From positions 1-64,000 of the forward strand of contig JANLPV010000110.1 of the NCBI GenBank assembly GCA_031367435.1: a DNA stretch of 64,000 nucleotides, given 5' to 3'. Below the pieces are notes generated by a model that had not been told where the DNA came from, made no database searches, and saw only the letters and a program-made list of their open reading frames with translations. Positions 17,393-25,577 of the stretch are shown here, one piece after another (the stretch's first letter is position 1; each line of letters opens with the position of its first letter). A program made the position numbers and the translations under genes. The stretch is from WLMZ01 sp031367435. GTDB lineage: Bacteria > Actinomycetota > Acidimicrobiia > Acidimicrobiales > Ilumatobacteraceae.

Positions 17393-19861
17393 CTATTCGG
17401 TACGGAGCTGAGCGGCTGGTGTGCGTCGGGTAACCCAACGAGCGGCGACAGCGGCGACGCCAACCGTCACGACCAGCGCAACGAGGGGTGGAATCATCGT
17501 TGGCAGCAACGGCATCACCGGGCCCGACGGAATGAACACGCGAAGTGCCACAATCCGCCAGACCGACCGACCGAGCACCAACCCAAGCGGCACACCGACG
17601 GCGGCAGTTGCTGCGACGAGAAACACTCCAGCCGTCAGGCCGACTCGACGACGCTGGCGCGACGTCATCCCCAGCGCGGCCAGCACAGCAAGATCACCTG
17701 CATGACGCTGCAGCAGGGTGATGAGAGCATGAATCAGCGACGCGAGCGCGAGGACGCCAATCAGCGCGGCGATCAGCCAAGGTACTGAACGAAGCCGTTC
17801 GAGGTTGCCGAGGTCGATCTGGGGCACTGCCTCCCGCGCCGACGCCGGGAAGTCGTGCACCACCGAATCTGTGGCGGCTTGACGGTCTGCTGTGGGCTTG
17901 AAACGAATGACAATCGACTGGGCAACCGGATTACCCCCGCCATCTCCGATCAGGGTGTGAGCGAGATCCGGCGACACGACGATGCCTTCTCCTGCGCTCG
18001 CCCTGTTTGTCACTGGTTCACTGACGACCGCGATGCCGGTGACGTGCAAGGTTTTGGTGAGGGCGTCACCCGAGAAGTTCTGCCAGGTGAGCGCCACCGT
18101 GTCGCCGATCCGTTTCTTCAAATTCTTGGCAGTTTCAGCTCCCAATGCGACCTCGTCTTCGGCGCGTGGTGCTTGTCCTGTCTCCATGACGGTGGGAGCT
18201 GATCCAACGATGGGCTCTACAGCGAGATACAGCACATCGAGCCCATCGATTTTGGTAACGTCGGTGGCGGTCAGAATCGCGGCGGCATCGGCCACATTGG
18301 GATTGCTCCTGATGAGATCGACGCCATGTTGGTATTGCACCGGGTCCGAGTATTCGCCGATCGCTACGTCCCACAGCGCCCCGTACCGCGCTGGCTGTTC
18401 GACCACCCGGTTGAAACTGGCCACAAGTGTTCCTGCGCCGACTGCCACAGCCACGGCCGCAGCACCCGCGGCTATGGCAAGTCTAAATGACACCCCGCGG
18501 GTGAACGCCAGGGCTACACGTGGCACCGGTCCGAGTGGCGCCGCCAAACTCGATGCTGCTTGCCGAACCCGCGGCCTGTCAGATCTATCGGCTGCGATCA
18601 CGGCGGCCGCAGCAACGGCGGCGAAGAACAACGCGAGCGCAACGGCGACGACCTCGAGGACGGGCCAATCAAATCTGATCGGATGCGAGTATTCGAGGCG
18701 CCGCGCAAGGCCAACGGGGCCCAACGGTGACAGGCCAACGATCGCGATCACGGCGATACCGATTGCCATCAACGCCGCGAAGAGCGAACGCACAACCGAG
18801 CCGATGATCAGGCCCGAACGCGTGAACCCAAGTGCGGCGAGCGCCGCCCTGTCGCCCTGCTCACGCCGTAGCTGGCGCGCCAAGGTGAGACCGACAAAAA
18901 CCACTGCCGCGACCATTGCGATCATGGCAAATACGAGGACGCCTTGACGCTCGGTATCCACTCCGCGTCTCAGCGCGGGGAGATCGACGTCCTCAACCGA
19001 TCCTGTGTTGATGTTCCACCCAGGCGTACCTTCGGCGAGGGACGATCCGAATTCGCTGACCGCCGACGGGCCACCGCGCAGCCGCACGGCCGCCCCGTAG
19101 CCCCACGTCGCAAAGTCATCACCATGGGCAGCCGTCCAACCCGGACCGGCGTACAGTCCGTCGGGAAGAAATAGACCCGTGAGATCGCCGCTTGGGCGTC
19201 GTTGAAGGTCGCCGGGGCCTCGCAGAATGCCTACGACTCGACACTCGATCGGAGCCGTTTCCGGTGTGCCCGCACTGGAGGTTGGTATATCGATGTGGGC
19301 TTGGCTCCACGATGCAAGACGTATCGTGTCGCCGACATGGATGTTGCCGGCGGCCGCGGCCCCTTCTCCGATCATGACCTCGTCGGTGGCAGCTTGGTCG
19401 GCCCACCGTCCGGCGAGCAAGATCTGACGACTGACGATTGCACCGACGTCGGGCTTGGCCATCGCCATCATCTGCACCCCACGCCCCCACCCGGTTTTGG
19501 CCGTGGGGTCGAGAATGCCCGCCATCAGAAACCCCGCCGTGGTCCAACTCTCCACATCGGGTCTGTTCGCCAAGATGTCTTGTGCCATCGATTCGGTCGT
19601 GTGCCTGTTGACGCACAGCCTCACGCCTTCTTCCTGCGACAGCGCCTGAGGGTCAACGACAGCGGCGGGGCAGCCCTGCACGATTACGTCGTAGGAACGG
19701 CTACGCGCTCTGTGCCGCTCGACGGCCCCGTCGGCGCGGCGGGCAGCCTGCAGCGACGCGCCGATGAGGCCGGCAGACAAACCAGCAAAGAGACCAAGCG
19801 TTACCGTGGCGACCCAACGGCGGCGCAAGACCGACCGCACCCAAAGCGCGATTGCAGGCAC
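17393..19861 (-). CDS. FtsX/MacB-type ABC transporter permease (copy 4)
   Basis: 822 aa from GTG 19861, chosen because it lies 10 bases after the preceding regulator gene and yields PAIALWVRSVLRRRW at the N-terminus as in the other copies. ATG 19906 would add 15 residues and overlap that gene. Layout: one helix, an extracellular domain of about 250 residues, three helices, a middle helix (AIAAGAAAVAVAVGAGTLVA), a second extracellular domain and three final helices. It ends convergently with the kinase gene at 17157. It has no ATPase in its own operon. Confidence 0.83.
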   Translation of the reverse strand: MPAIALWVRSVLRRRWVATVTLGLFAGLSAGLIGASLQAARRADGAVERHRARSRSYDVIVQGCPAAVVDPQALSQEEGVRLCVNRHTTESMAQDILANRPDVESWTTAGFLMAGILDPTAKTGWGRGVQMMAMAKPDVGAIVSRQILLAGRWADQAATDEVMIGEGAAAAGNIHVGDTIRLASWSQAHIDIPTSSAGTPETAPIECRVVGILRGPGDLQRRPSGDLTGLFLPDGLYAGPGWTAAHGDDFATWGYGAAVRLRGGPSAVSEFGSSLAEGTPGWNINTGSVEDVDLPALRRGVDTERQGVLVFAMIAMVAAVVFVGLTLARQLRREQGDRAALAALGFTRSGLIIGSVVRSLFAALMAIGIAVIAIVGLSPLGPVGLARRLEYSHPIRFDWPVLEVVAVALALFFAAVAAAAVIAADRSDRPRVRQAASSLAAPLGPVPRVALAFTRGVSFRLAIAAGAAAVAVAVGAGTLVASFNRVVEQPARYGALWDVAIGEYSDPVQYQHGVDLIRSNPNVADAAAILTATDVTKIDGLDVLYLAVEPIVGSAPTVMETGQAPRAEDEVALGAETAKNLKKRIGDTVALTWQNFSGDALTKTLHVTGIAVVSEPVTNRASAGEGIVVSPDLAHTLIGDGGGNPVAQSIVIRFKPTADRQAATDSVVHDFPASAREAVPQIDLGNLERLRSVPWLIAALIGVLALASLIHALITLLQRHAGDLAVLAALGMTSRQRRRVGLTAGVFLVAATAAVGVPLGLVLGRSVWRIVALRVFIPSGPVMPLLPTMIPPLVALVVTVGVAAVAARWVTRRTPAAQLRTE

Positions 19862-19871
19862 TGTTGTTAGC

Positions 19872-20324
19872 TCAGCCGTCAAGCCAGGCTGGGTCGCCGC
19901 CGGCATCCCACAGGCTGCGAATGACCCGCGGCGAGAGCTCGTCTTTGTTCACGTATGCGGCGGCGCCACACGTACGCGCGGCAGCCGGCATGTCGGCCTC
20001 GGTGTATGTGGACACAAGAATGACGAGAGTTTCGGGGTGTTGAGCGGTGATGATGCGCGTGGCTTCGAGACCATCCATCGCACCCATATTGATGTCCATC
20101 AACACCAGGCCCGGATGCAAAACACCGACCAACTCGACGGCTTCTTCACCCGAAGTTGCCTCCGCCACCAGTTCGAAACCCTTCACACGTGTGATGACGG
20201 CGCGCGCGGCTGCGCGAAATGGCGCCTGATCGTCGACGACGAGTACTCGCACAACGTCGGTTTCCGCATCCATCGAGTCGGCACCTACCGATTCGCTCGC
20301 CTGTTCCATCAACAACGCCTCCAT
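19872..20324 (-). CDS. Single-domain response regulator
   Basis: 150 aa, receiver only: acidic pair Asp31/Asp32, phosphoacceptor Asp77 (LVLMDINMG), Ser/Thr in LVSTYT and Lys in YVNKDEL. There is no output domain. Internal ATGs at residues 6 and 18 are alternative starts. It lies between a NarL-type regulator and permease copy 4 on the minus strand, probably in one operon. It may act as a phosphate sink or adaptor for the island kinase (inference). Confidence 0.82.
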   Translation of the reverse strand: MEALLMEQASESVGADSMDAETDVVRVLVVDDQAPFRAAARAVITRVKGFELVAEATSGEEAVELVGVLHPGLVLMDINMGAMDGLEATRIITAQHPETLVILVSTYTEADMPAAARTCGAAAYVNKDELSPRVIRSLWDAGGDPAWLDG

Positions 20325-20344
20325 GACCCTGTCATGGTCGCACC

Positions 20345-21058
20345 TCAGGCCCGATCGGGGAATCGTACTGATACGTCGCCGGTGGTGTGGCCAGCATCAC
20401 CAGCGGTGAGATACATGAGTACGGCCGCGACTCGGCGATTGACATCGGGTTCCTCGCTGAGGTGCAGTTTGGAGAAGATCGCATTGATGTGCTTCTCGAC
20501 TGCTCGCTCGGAAAGCACCAGAGCTGCGGCGATCGCAGCGTTCGACTTTCCTGTTGCCATCTCGCCAAGAACTTCTCGCTCGCGCGGGGTCAGGAAGTCG
20601 AGTGGCTTCTTGGCCACGCGGCTCGACGAGGCAACGAGCTGTTCGACGACCTTTGGGTCGATGACCGCTCCCCCATCGGCCACAACCCGAATCGCATCGA
20701 CAAGATCGTCGACGTGAGCAACACGATCCTTCAACAAGTAACCACGTCGGGCGGAACCCTCGGCCAGCAGCGCCACTGCGAAATTGGGCGACACATATTG
20801 GCTCAACACGATCACACCGGTCTCGGGATGACTGATGCGTAACGCGGCAGCAGCCCGAATGCCCTCGTCGGTGCTTGTAGGAGGCATGCGAATGTCGGTG
20901 ACGACCAAGTCGGGGGTGGTGTCAGCAACCAGCGCGAGTAATTCGTCGAGGTCGCCCGCGGTACCCACGAGTTCAAAGTCTGACGTCGAGGAGATCAACC
21001 GCGCTAGGCCATCGCGTAGAAGCGCGTTGTCCTCGGCGATCACGATACGAATCGGCAC
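20345..21058 (-). CDS. NarL/FixJ-family response regulator
   Basis: 237 aa from GTG 21058. The receiver domain has Asp9-10-type acidic residues (AEDN), phosphoacceptor Asp55 (VVTDIRMPP) and Lys in YLLKDRV. The C-terminal LuxR helix-turn-helix is intact: LTPREREVLGEMATGKSNAA, then SERAVEKHINAIFSKL. The receiver is close in sequence to that of the cyclase regulator at 12982, suggesting both read the same kinase. It likely activates or represses the island transporter genes. Confidence 0.9.
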   Translation of the reverse strand: MPIRIVIAEDNALLRDGLARLISSTSDFELVGTAGDLDELLALVADTTPDLVVTDIRMPPTSTDEGIRAAAALRISHPETGVIVLSQYVSPNFAVALLAEGSARRGYLLKDRVAHVDDLVDAIRVVADGGAVIDPKVVEQLVASSSRVAKKPLDFLTPREREVLGEMATGKSNAAIAAALVLSERAVEKHINAIFSKLHLSEEPDVNRRVAAVLMYLTAGDAGHTTGDVSVRFPDRA

Positions 21059-21078
21059 GCTGCGATCTTAGTTGGCGC

Positions 21079-21480
21079 TCAGCGACACGCCGGACCAGGC
21101 AACCGGAGCGACCCCGCAAAGATGGCCGCTGGCAACAACACCTCGAGTGCGACGCAGGCGGTGCCGAGTGGATCTGCTCGTGGCCGGCGCAGAGCCGTTG
21201 GTGTGTCTGCCTCGCCAAGGACTCCGCAGATGAACATCATCGACAGAATTCGCACGATGTCGCGCCGCCCACGACTCTCGGCGACGAGCAACGCGGCCAG
21301 CATCGTATACGGCGCGCTGATAGCCGTGCCGATGGTCAACGCTTGAGCCGCGACGCTGCCGGGAAAGTGCAGACCAAAGAGTCGAGCTGGTTTGCCCCTC
21401 CTGATCGAGTGGACCGCACCGATCAACGAGACTGCGACATATAGCTTGACGAGAATGCGCACGCCAATAGTGGACCTCAA
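21079..21480 (-). CDS. Small membrane protein, unknown function
   Basis: 133 aa from a TTG start (GTG at 21462 is an alternative). About four hydrophobic segments: LVKLYVAVSLIGAVH, AAQALTIGTAISAPYTMLAALLVA, IVRILSMMFICGVLG and GTACVALEVLLPAAIFAG. No known motif recognised. It ends 20 bases before the NarL regulator start and is the first gene of that minus-strand run. Confidence 0.6.
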   Translation of the reverse strand: MRSTIGVRILVKLYVAVSLIGAVHSIRRGKPARLFGLHFPGSVAAQALTIGTAISAPYTMLAALLVAESRGRRDIVRILSMMFICGVLGEADTPTALRRPRADPLGTACVALEVLLPAAIFAGSLRLPGPACR

Positions 21481-21675
21481 CCGAGCGACTTGGACCAGCG
21501 TGCTAGCACGAATTGAACAGTGGTGACATCACGCGATGCGGACCCGTCTTCGACGTGGGCACACGTGCATGACGTCGCCGTCGTGTAGCGACACGTCACT
21601 TGCCGACAACTGCGATCGGCGCGACCACAGGCCGCATGGCTCGACAGTCACGGGCAGGGAGCGATCTCAACCAGG

Positions 21676-22029
21676 ATGGACAGGTTCTCGCCGACGACGC
21701 CTGCTGCTCGGTACCCGATCCCGATGTTGTCGATCGTGCTCCGTAACATTGGGAACATGGGCGTTGAAGTAACGCAGGTTGCTGTCAGTTCAGATGCCCG
21801 GTTCTCATATGCGACCATCAAGCCGCACGTCGGGCCAGCCTGTCCGTTCATACTCGCACCGCACAGCAGCGCCACTTACTTTGTCGAGATGCACGAGGTC
21901 GTGACCGCAGCGCAGACATTCACCGAAGTGATGCACGCTTCGACGAACAAGATTCGGTCCTTTGTGGAGCTTGGATCTGGTCTCGAAATCACCGGCAAGT
22001 GGGAGACGGTCTCTCCGGAAGCAAAGTGA
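21676..22029 (+). CDS. Hypothetical protein, beta-rich, near right island end
   Basis: 117 aa. The composition (alternating hydrophobic and polar residues, LSIVLRNIGNMGVEVTQVAV, FILAPHSSATYFVEM) suggests a beta-sandwich. There is no signal peptide and no catalytic motif. The start is uncertain, and the protein may be the 3' part of a longer ancestor. It lies about 110 bp inside the right repeat. The 195 bp upstream (21481-21675) hold nothing I recognise. Confidence 0.5.
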   Translation: MDRFSPTTPAARYPIPMLSIVLRNIGNMGVEVTQVAVSSDARFSYATIKPHVGPACPFILAPHSSATYFVEMHEVVTAAQTFTEVMHASTNKIRSFVELGSGLEITGKWETVSPEAK

Positions 22030-22140
22030 CACAGGTGCGATTCTCGAGCGCATAGCGTTGCCGTCGTGTGTTTCACCCGACTTCATGAACTTGAATTTTG
22101 TACAAACGGCCTGCGTATGTAGGGCATATACCGCTGGGTC

Positions 22141-22189
22141 ACCCTCTCAAGGTAGCGGCACGGGTTCGAATCCCGTTGGGGCTGCTCAT
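22141..22189 (+). repeat. Right 49-bp direct repeat (attR-like), tRNA-Glu 3' fragment
   Basis: Identical to 380-428. It contains the anticodon arm, T arm and 3' acceptor of tRNA-Glu but lacks the 5' acceptor strand and D arm, so it is not a functional tRNA. It marks the right boundary of the putative island. Confidence 0.85.
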
Positions 22190-22219
22190 TCCGTCTGTAT
22201 CGGCAACGATTCGATCGTC

Positions 22220-22522
22220 TCAGTCGTTGGGTGACAGGTCGATGGTGATCCAGAAAGCCTCTACGCCGCCGTCTTCTCCGAGGGTTACGAAAACTGCGAT
22301 GTGCCTAACGAGGATTCCGCCGCCGATGTAGACCCGCACCTGGGCATCGTCGGTTGGGAGCGTTTCGGCCTCGAAGTGGCGGGCGAGCTTGTCGCGAATA
22401 GGCGGGATGTCGAAGACCAAGAAGTCTGTGACGGAGGGCGTGCCGTCGTCATCTCGTTCCTCCGGAAGCAGGAGCTCAAGCCGTGCAAAGAAATCCTCCG
22501 TGAATCGGACGGACCTATTCAT
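22220..22522 (-). CDS. Toxin-like small protein of a two-gene module
   Basis: 100 aa. It begins VRFTEDFFARLELLLPEE, reminiscent of RelE/ParE-type proteins, and ends with strands RVYIGGGILVRHIAVFVTLG and VEAFWITIDL. No catalytic residues can be assigned. Its ATG overlaps the stop of the upstream gene by 4 bases. The pair has the size and arrangement of a toxin-antitoxin module with the antitoxin first; this is inference from layout. Confidence 0.5.
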   Translation of the reverse strand: MNRSVRFTEDFFARLELLLPEERDDDGTPSVTDFLVFDIPPIRDKLARHFEAETLPTDDAQVRVYIGGGILVRHIAVFVTLGEDGGVEAFWITIDLSPND

Positions 22523-22704
22523 CCACGATTACGAAGTCGCTCGCCCAGTTCCTTCGCAGTCGCCAGAACCTCAGACCGGAACGGTTCCGGCACGTCATCC
22601 CACGAGCGAATCGTCGCTGAGTCGACGGCGTCGGCGCGTTGCTGCGGCGTCATCTTGTCCATCTCGGCAGCGGTGATGATCTTTCGCGGCGTTGGCATGC
22701 CCAT
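22519..22704 (-). CDS. Antitoxin-like small protein
   Basis: 61 aa from ATG 22704 (ATG 22698 is equally possible). It is charged and helical: IITAAEMDKMTPQQRADAVD, then a stretch ending ATAKELGERLRNRG. Proteins of this type (MTPQQRADAV motif) are typically small antitoxin-like partners. It overlaps the next gene by ATGA, so translation is coupled. Confidence 0.5.
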   Translation of the reverse strand: MGMPTPRKIITAAEMDKMTPQQRADAVDSATIRSWDDVPEPFRSEVLATAKELGERLRNRG

Positions 22705-22788
22705 GAGTCTACTTCGCAAGCGCTTCGGCGTGGAGGTTTCTGAGGTTCGAAAGCGATCCCACAAGGGCTGCTCAGTTGTCGCCGGCGA

Positions 22789-23721
22789 TCAGGCGAAGGT
22801 GCCGCCTGCGGCGAGCCATCGGCTGATTACTTGCTGGGCCTCGCGGGGCGAGTAAACATCCTCTTCGTAGCTCCACTTTCCGTTGCCTGCGTAGTGAAGG
22901 ATCGTGTGTACGTCGAAGCCGTAGTAACCCTCGCTGTCACCGGCGGGAGCCGGGAGAATGTTGGGAATCAGAGCGTTCACTCGGTTGCCTTCGATGAGCG
23001 ACCACGTAACGGGGAACGTCATTGTTGGGAATGGCTGCATCACGGACGTGATCCAGGCGCGGATCTGGTCCTGACTCGTGAAGTAGCCGTAATGGTGCTC
23101 GCGATACTGCGCGTTTGGCGTGAATTGGTCGGACCATTGATCCCAGTCGCCGGTAGCAACCGCGATTTGTCCGCGCTCGCGGTACTTGACGAACTCGGCC
23201 TCTATTTCGTCGCGTGGAAAGGCCGGAGTCGGGACGTTCGGGGCCCAACCATCGATGCCTCGGAGCGTGTGATCCTGCGGCGTGTGTTTGCGCCCGCCTG
23301 CCTGTATCCACTCACCGAAGACGCGTTCGGCATCGGCCGGATTATAGAAGTCGGCTTCGAAGCTGAACTTACCATCGCCGCCGTACTCGAGGAATGTGGT
23401 GTTCGGGAAGCCGAATCGTTTGCCAGTACCGGTGGGATCGGGCAGGTTGTTCCAGATGTAGAACGCGATGCGGTCGCCGTCGATGGCGGCCCACTCGATC
23501 CACAGTGTCATCGATGGGTACTCCTTCATCGTTGGCACAATGAAGGATTCGATGGCGGCCTGCCCTTGGAAAACGCCAAGGTTGTGTTCCTCGTAACGTG
23601 CGTCGACGGTGAACATTCTCGCCCACGCTGGCCAATCCTCGTTCTGTACACCGTGCCGCTGGAACTCGGCCCATCCGGCCTCGACTTCGGCGATTTCGTA
23701 TTTCCCCATGTCGTCGTGCAT
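22789..23721 (-). CDS. Tandem SnoaL/NTF2-like protein
   Basis: 310 aa made of two homologous halves of about 150 residues. EEHNLGVFQGQAAIESFI in the first corresponds to REHHYGYFTSQDQIRAWI in the second, each preceded by a W-x-x-x-F segment and followed by a P-S/T-M-T strand. This is the SnoaL/NTF2-like fold used by polyketide cyclases, isomerases and many uncharacterised proteins. Catalytic residues cannot be assigned. ATG 23709 is an alternative start. It is divergent from the acyl-CoA dehydrogenase gene; a shared role in lipid or xenobiotic metabolism is possible. Confidence 0.72.
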   Translation of the reverse strand: MHDDMGKYEIAEVEAGWAEFQRHGVQNEDWPAWARMFTVDARYEEHNLGVFQGQAAIESFIVPTMKEYPSMTLWIEWAAIDGDRIAFYIWNNLPDPTGTGKRFGFPNTTFLEYGGDGKFSFEADFYNPADAERVFGEWIQAGGRKHTPQDHTLRGIDGWAPNVPTPAFPRDEIEAEFVKYRERGQIAVATGDWDQWSDQFTPNAQYREHHYGYFTSQDQIRAWITSVMQPFPTMTFPVTWSLIEGNRVNALIPNILPAPAGDSEGYYGFDVHTILHYAGNGKWSYEEDVYSPREAQQVISRWLAAGGTFA

Positions 23722-23855
23722 CCCTTCTGGAGCGGAGCTGTGCGTTCAGCGATCGAACGTGCCGCCGGTACGCAAGGCGATCGAAAGCTACCCCACCCGA
23801 CTGTGTCTCTTCGCGGAATCTGTTGCACCGAGGCGAGGACGTGACAGATTGGTGC

Positions 23856-25019
23856 ATGGACTTCACGCCCGACGAGGATCATCTCGCAATCATCGAGGCT
23901 GTCGATCGAGCCTGCAGTGGCTTCGACGATCAGTATTGGTCGGACTGCGACACGGAGCATCGATTTCCGTGGGACTTCTATCGGGTGATGGCCGAAGGGG
24001 GCTGGGTAGGCATCGCGATTCCCGAGGAATATGGCGGTGGCGGACGCGGCATCACCGAGGCGGCGTTGGTTCTCAACCGCGTTGCGGCGTCGGGCGCGGC
24101 CATGAATGGCTCGACTGCATTGCACCTCACCATGTTCGGTCTGAATCCCGTTGTGAAGTTCGGCAACGAGCGACTGAAGCGCACCTTCCTTCCCCGAGCT
24201 GCTTCGGGTGAACTGCATGTTGCCTTCGGGGTTACCGAGCCAGATGCCGGCACCGACACCGGCCGGATCACCACCCGGGCCGTTGAGGACGGTGCAGGTG
24301 GATGGATCATCACGGGTCGCAAGATCTGGACATCGAAAGCGCTCGAGTCCGAAGTGGTGTTGCTCTTGGTGCGCACCGATCACGATGAAACCAATCGGCT
24401 GAACGGGCTCAGTCTTTTTCTTGCCGACCTCGACCCGGCATACGTCGACATTCGTCCGATTCCCAAACTCGGCCGCAATGCAGTTGCGTCATGCGAGGTG
24501 GCCTACGACAGTCTGCCCGTGGAGGGTTGGCGGCTCGTCGGCGAACGCGGGCGTGGCTTTCAACACATTCTGCACGGCATCAATCCGGAACGAATCCTGT
24601 TGTCGGCAATGGCGTGTGGCATTGGCGAAGTCGCGATTCGTCGAGCGGTGCGATACGCGAACGAGCGGATTGTGTTCGACCGACCGATCGGCGCAAATCA
24701 AGCGATCGCCCACCCGTTGGCCAAGGCCCATATGGACCTGAGCGCGGCCTATCAGATGATGATGCTCGCGGCCTGGCGATACGACAACGATCTGAGCTGC
24801 GCAGAACAGGCCAACACCGCCAAGTACCTCGCGGCCGAGGCCAGCTTCTTTGCAGCCGATCAAGCGATGCAGACGTTCGGCGGGCTCGGCTACGCAACCG
24901 AGTATCACGTCGAGCGATATTGGCGCGAGGCCCGCCTGCAACGGCTCGCACCGGTGAGTCAGGAGATGACGTGCAACTTCATTGCACAACACGTGCTGGG
25001 GTTGCCGCGTAGCTACTGA
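23856..25019 (+). CDS. Acyl-CoA dehydrogenase
   Basis: 387 aa. The N-terminal helical domain starts MDFTPDEDHLAII. The substrate/FAD motif GVTEPDAGTDTG is near residue 135, WTSKA follows, and the C-terminal domain contains RIVFDRPIG, QTFGGLGYATEYHVER and the tail SQEMTCNFIAQHVLGLPRSY. This is the usual layout of FAD-dependent alpha,beta-dehydrogenation of an acyl-CoA. Chain specificity cannot be read from the sequence. The start at 23856 is chosen from the family N-terminus. Confidence 0.9.
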   Translation: MDFTPDEDHLAIIEAVDRACSGFDDQYWSDCDTEHRFPWDFYRVMAEGGWVGIAIPEEYGGGGRGITEAALVLNRVAASGAAMNGSTALHLTMFGLNPVVKFGNERLKRTFLPRAASGELHVAFGVTEPDAGTDTGRITTRAVEDGAGGWIITGRKIWTSKALESEVVLLLVRTDHDETNRLNGLSLFLADLDPAYVDIRPIPKLGRNAVASCEVAYDSLPVEGWRLVGERGRGFQHILHGINPERILLSAMACGIGEVAIRRAVRYANERIVFDRPIGANQAIAHPLAKAHMDLSAAYQMMMLAAWRYDNDLSCAEQANTAKYLAAEASFFAADQAMQTFGGLGYATEYHVERYWREARLQRLAPVSQEMTCNFIAQHVLGLPRSY

Positions 25020-25043
25020 TATAGCAGCGTTACATTGGCGTGC

Positions 25044-25577
25044 GTGGGTCTCACAGTTGCATTGCTTCGCGCGGTGAATGTCGGCGCGGCAAACCGTATG
25101 CGGATGGATGCGCTGCGCGGGGTGTTCGTGTCCGCTGGCTACGACGATGCGGTTACCTATATCCAGACCGGAAATGTGGTCTTCACATCGACCGACGCTG
25201 AGCATGTCATTCGCACCACGATCGAGCGCCAGATCAACACGGAGTTGGGGTTGGCGATCACGGCCATCGTCCGTACAGGCGCTCAGATGGCCGACGTTGT
25301 TGCGAGCAATCCCTTCGTGACAGACACGGCCGACAGCACACGGTTGTACGTTGGGTTCCTGACGGGCGAGCCGTCTCGCGATGACATTGCTGCGCTTGAA
25401 GTAATGGATTTCGGAGACGATGCCTTCCGTGTGGTCGGTCGAGAGATCTACCTGCGCTATGCCGTTCGTTCGAGTCAATCAAAGCTCACGGGCGCTCTCA
25501 TTGAACGCAAGCTGCGTCAACAGGCGACGGTGCGTAATTGGGCAGTAACGATGAAACTCGCGGACATGACCCGGTAA
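25044..25577 (+). CDS. DUF1697 family protein
   Basis: 177 aa from GTG 25044. The family signature is clear: VALLRAVNVGAANRMRMDAL, SAGYDDAVTYIQTGNVVF and NPFVTD, with a conserved C-terminal half. Function unknown across the family. It converges with purN; the two stop codons are directly adjacent (25577/25578). Confidence 0.88.
   Translation: MGLTVALLRAVNVGAANRMRMDALRGVFVSAGYDDAVTYIQTGNVVFTSTDAEHVIRTTIERQINTELGLAITAIVRTGAQMADVVASNPFVTDTADSTRLYVGFLTGEPSRDDIAALEVMDFGDDAFRVVGREIYLRYAVRSSQSKLTGALIERKLRQQATVRNWAVTMKLADMTR

Larger units (their letters stand above)
380..22189. mobile_element. Putative genomic island inserted at tRNA-Glu
   Basis: The segment is bounded by 49-bp perfect direct repeats derived from the 3' half of tRNA-Glu, with the complete tRNA at one end and a 5'-less fragment at the other. 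This is the classic product of tyrosine-recombinase integration at a tRNA gene. Cargo: HD-GYP-like protein, PadR pair, four FtsX-type permeases, one ABC ATPase, sensor kinase, three response regulators (one a nucleotide cyclase), cNMP-binding protein and a CrtI-like oxidoreductase. I see no integrase, excisionase or transposase, so the element is either immobile now or was moved by an enzyme encoded elsewhere. The element call is inference; the repeats are directly visible. Confidence 0.62.

Noticed and set aside
17982..18947. 321-codon open frame antisense to permease copy 4
   Set aside because: Low-complexity Ala/Thr/Ser-rich translation, typical of the opposite strand of a GC-rich membrane protein.
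22141..22189. Possible second tRNA-Glu gene
   Set aside because: Lacks the 5' acceptor strand and D arm; treated as an attachment-site fragment.
22831..23844. 337-codon open frame opposite the SnoaL-like gene
   Set aside because: No motif; the minus-strand protein has a clear internal duplication and family features.
24489..25478. 329-codon open frame opposite the acyl-CoA dehydrogenase and DUF1697 genes
   Set aside because: Spans two well-recognised genes antisense and encodes a His/Arg-rich sequence without motifs.
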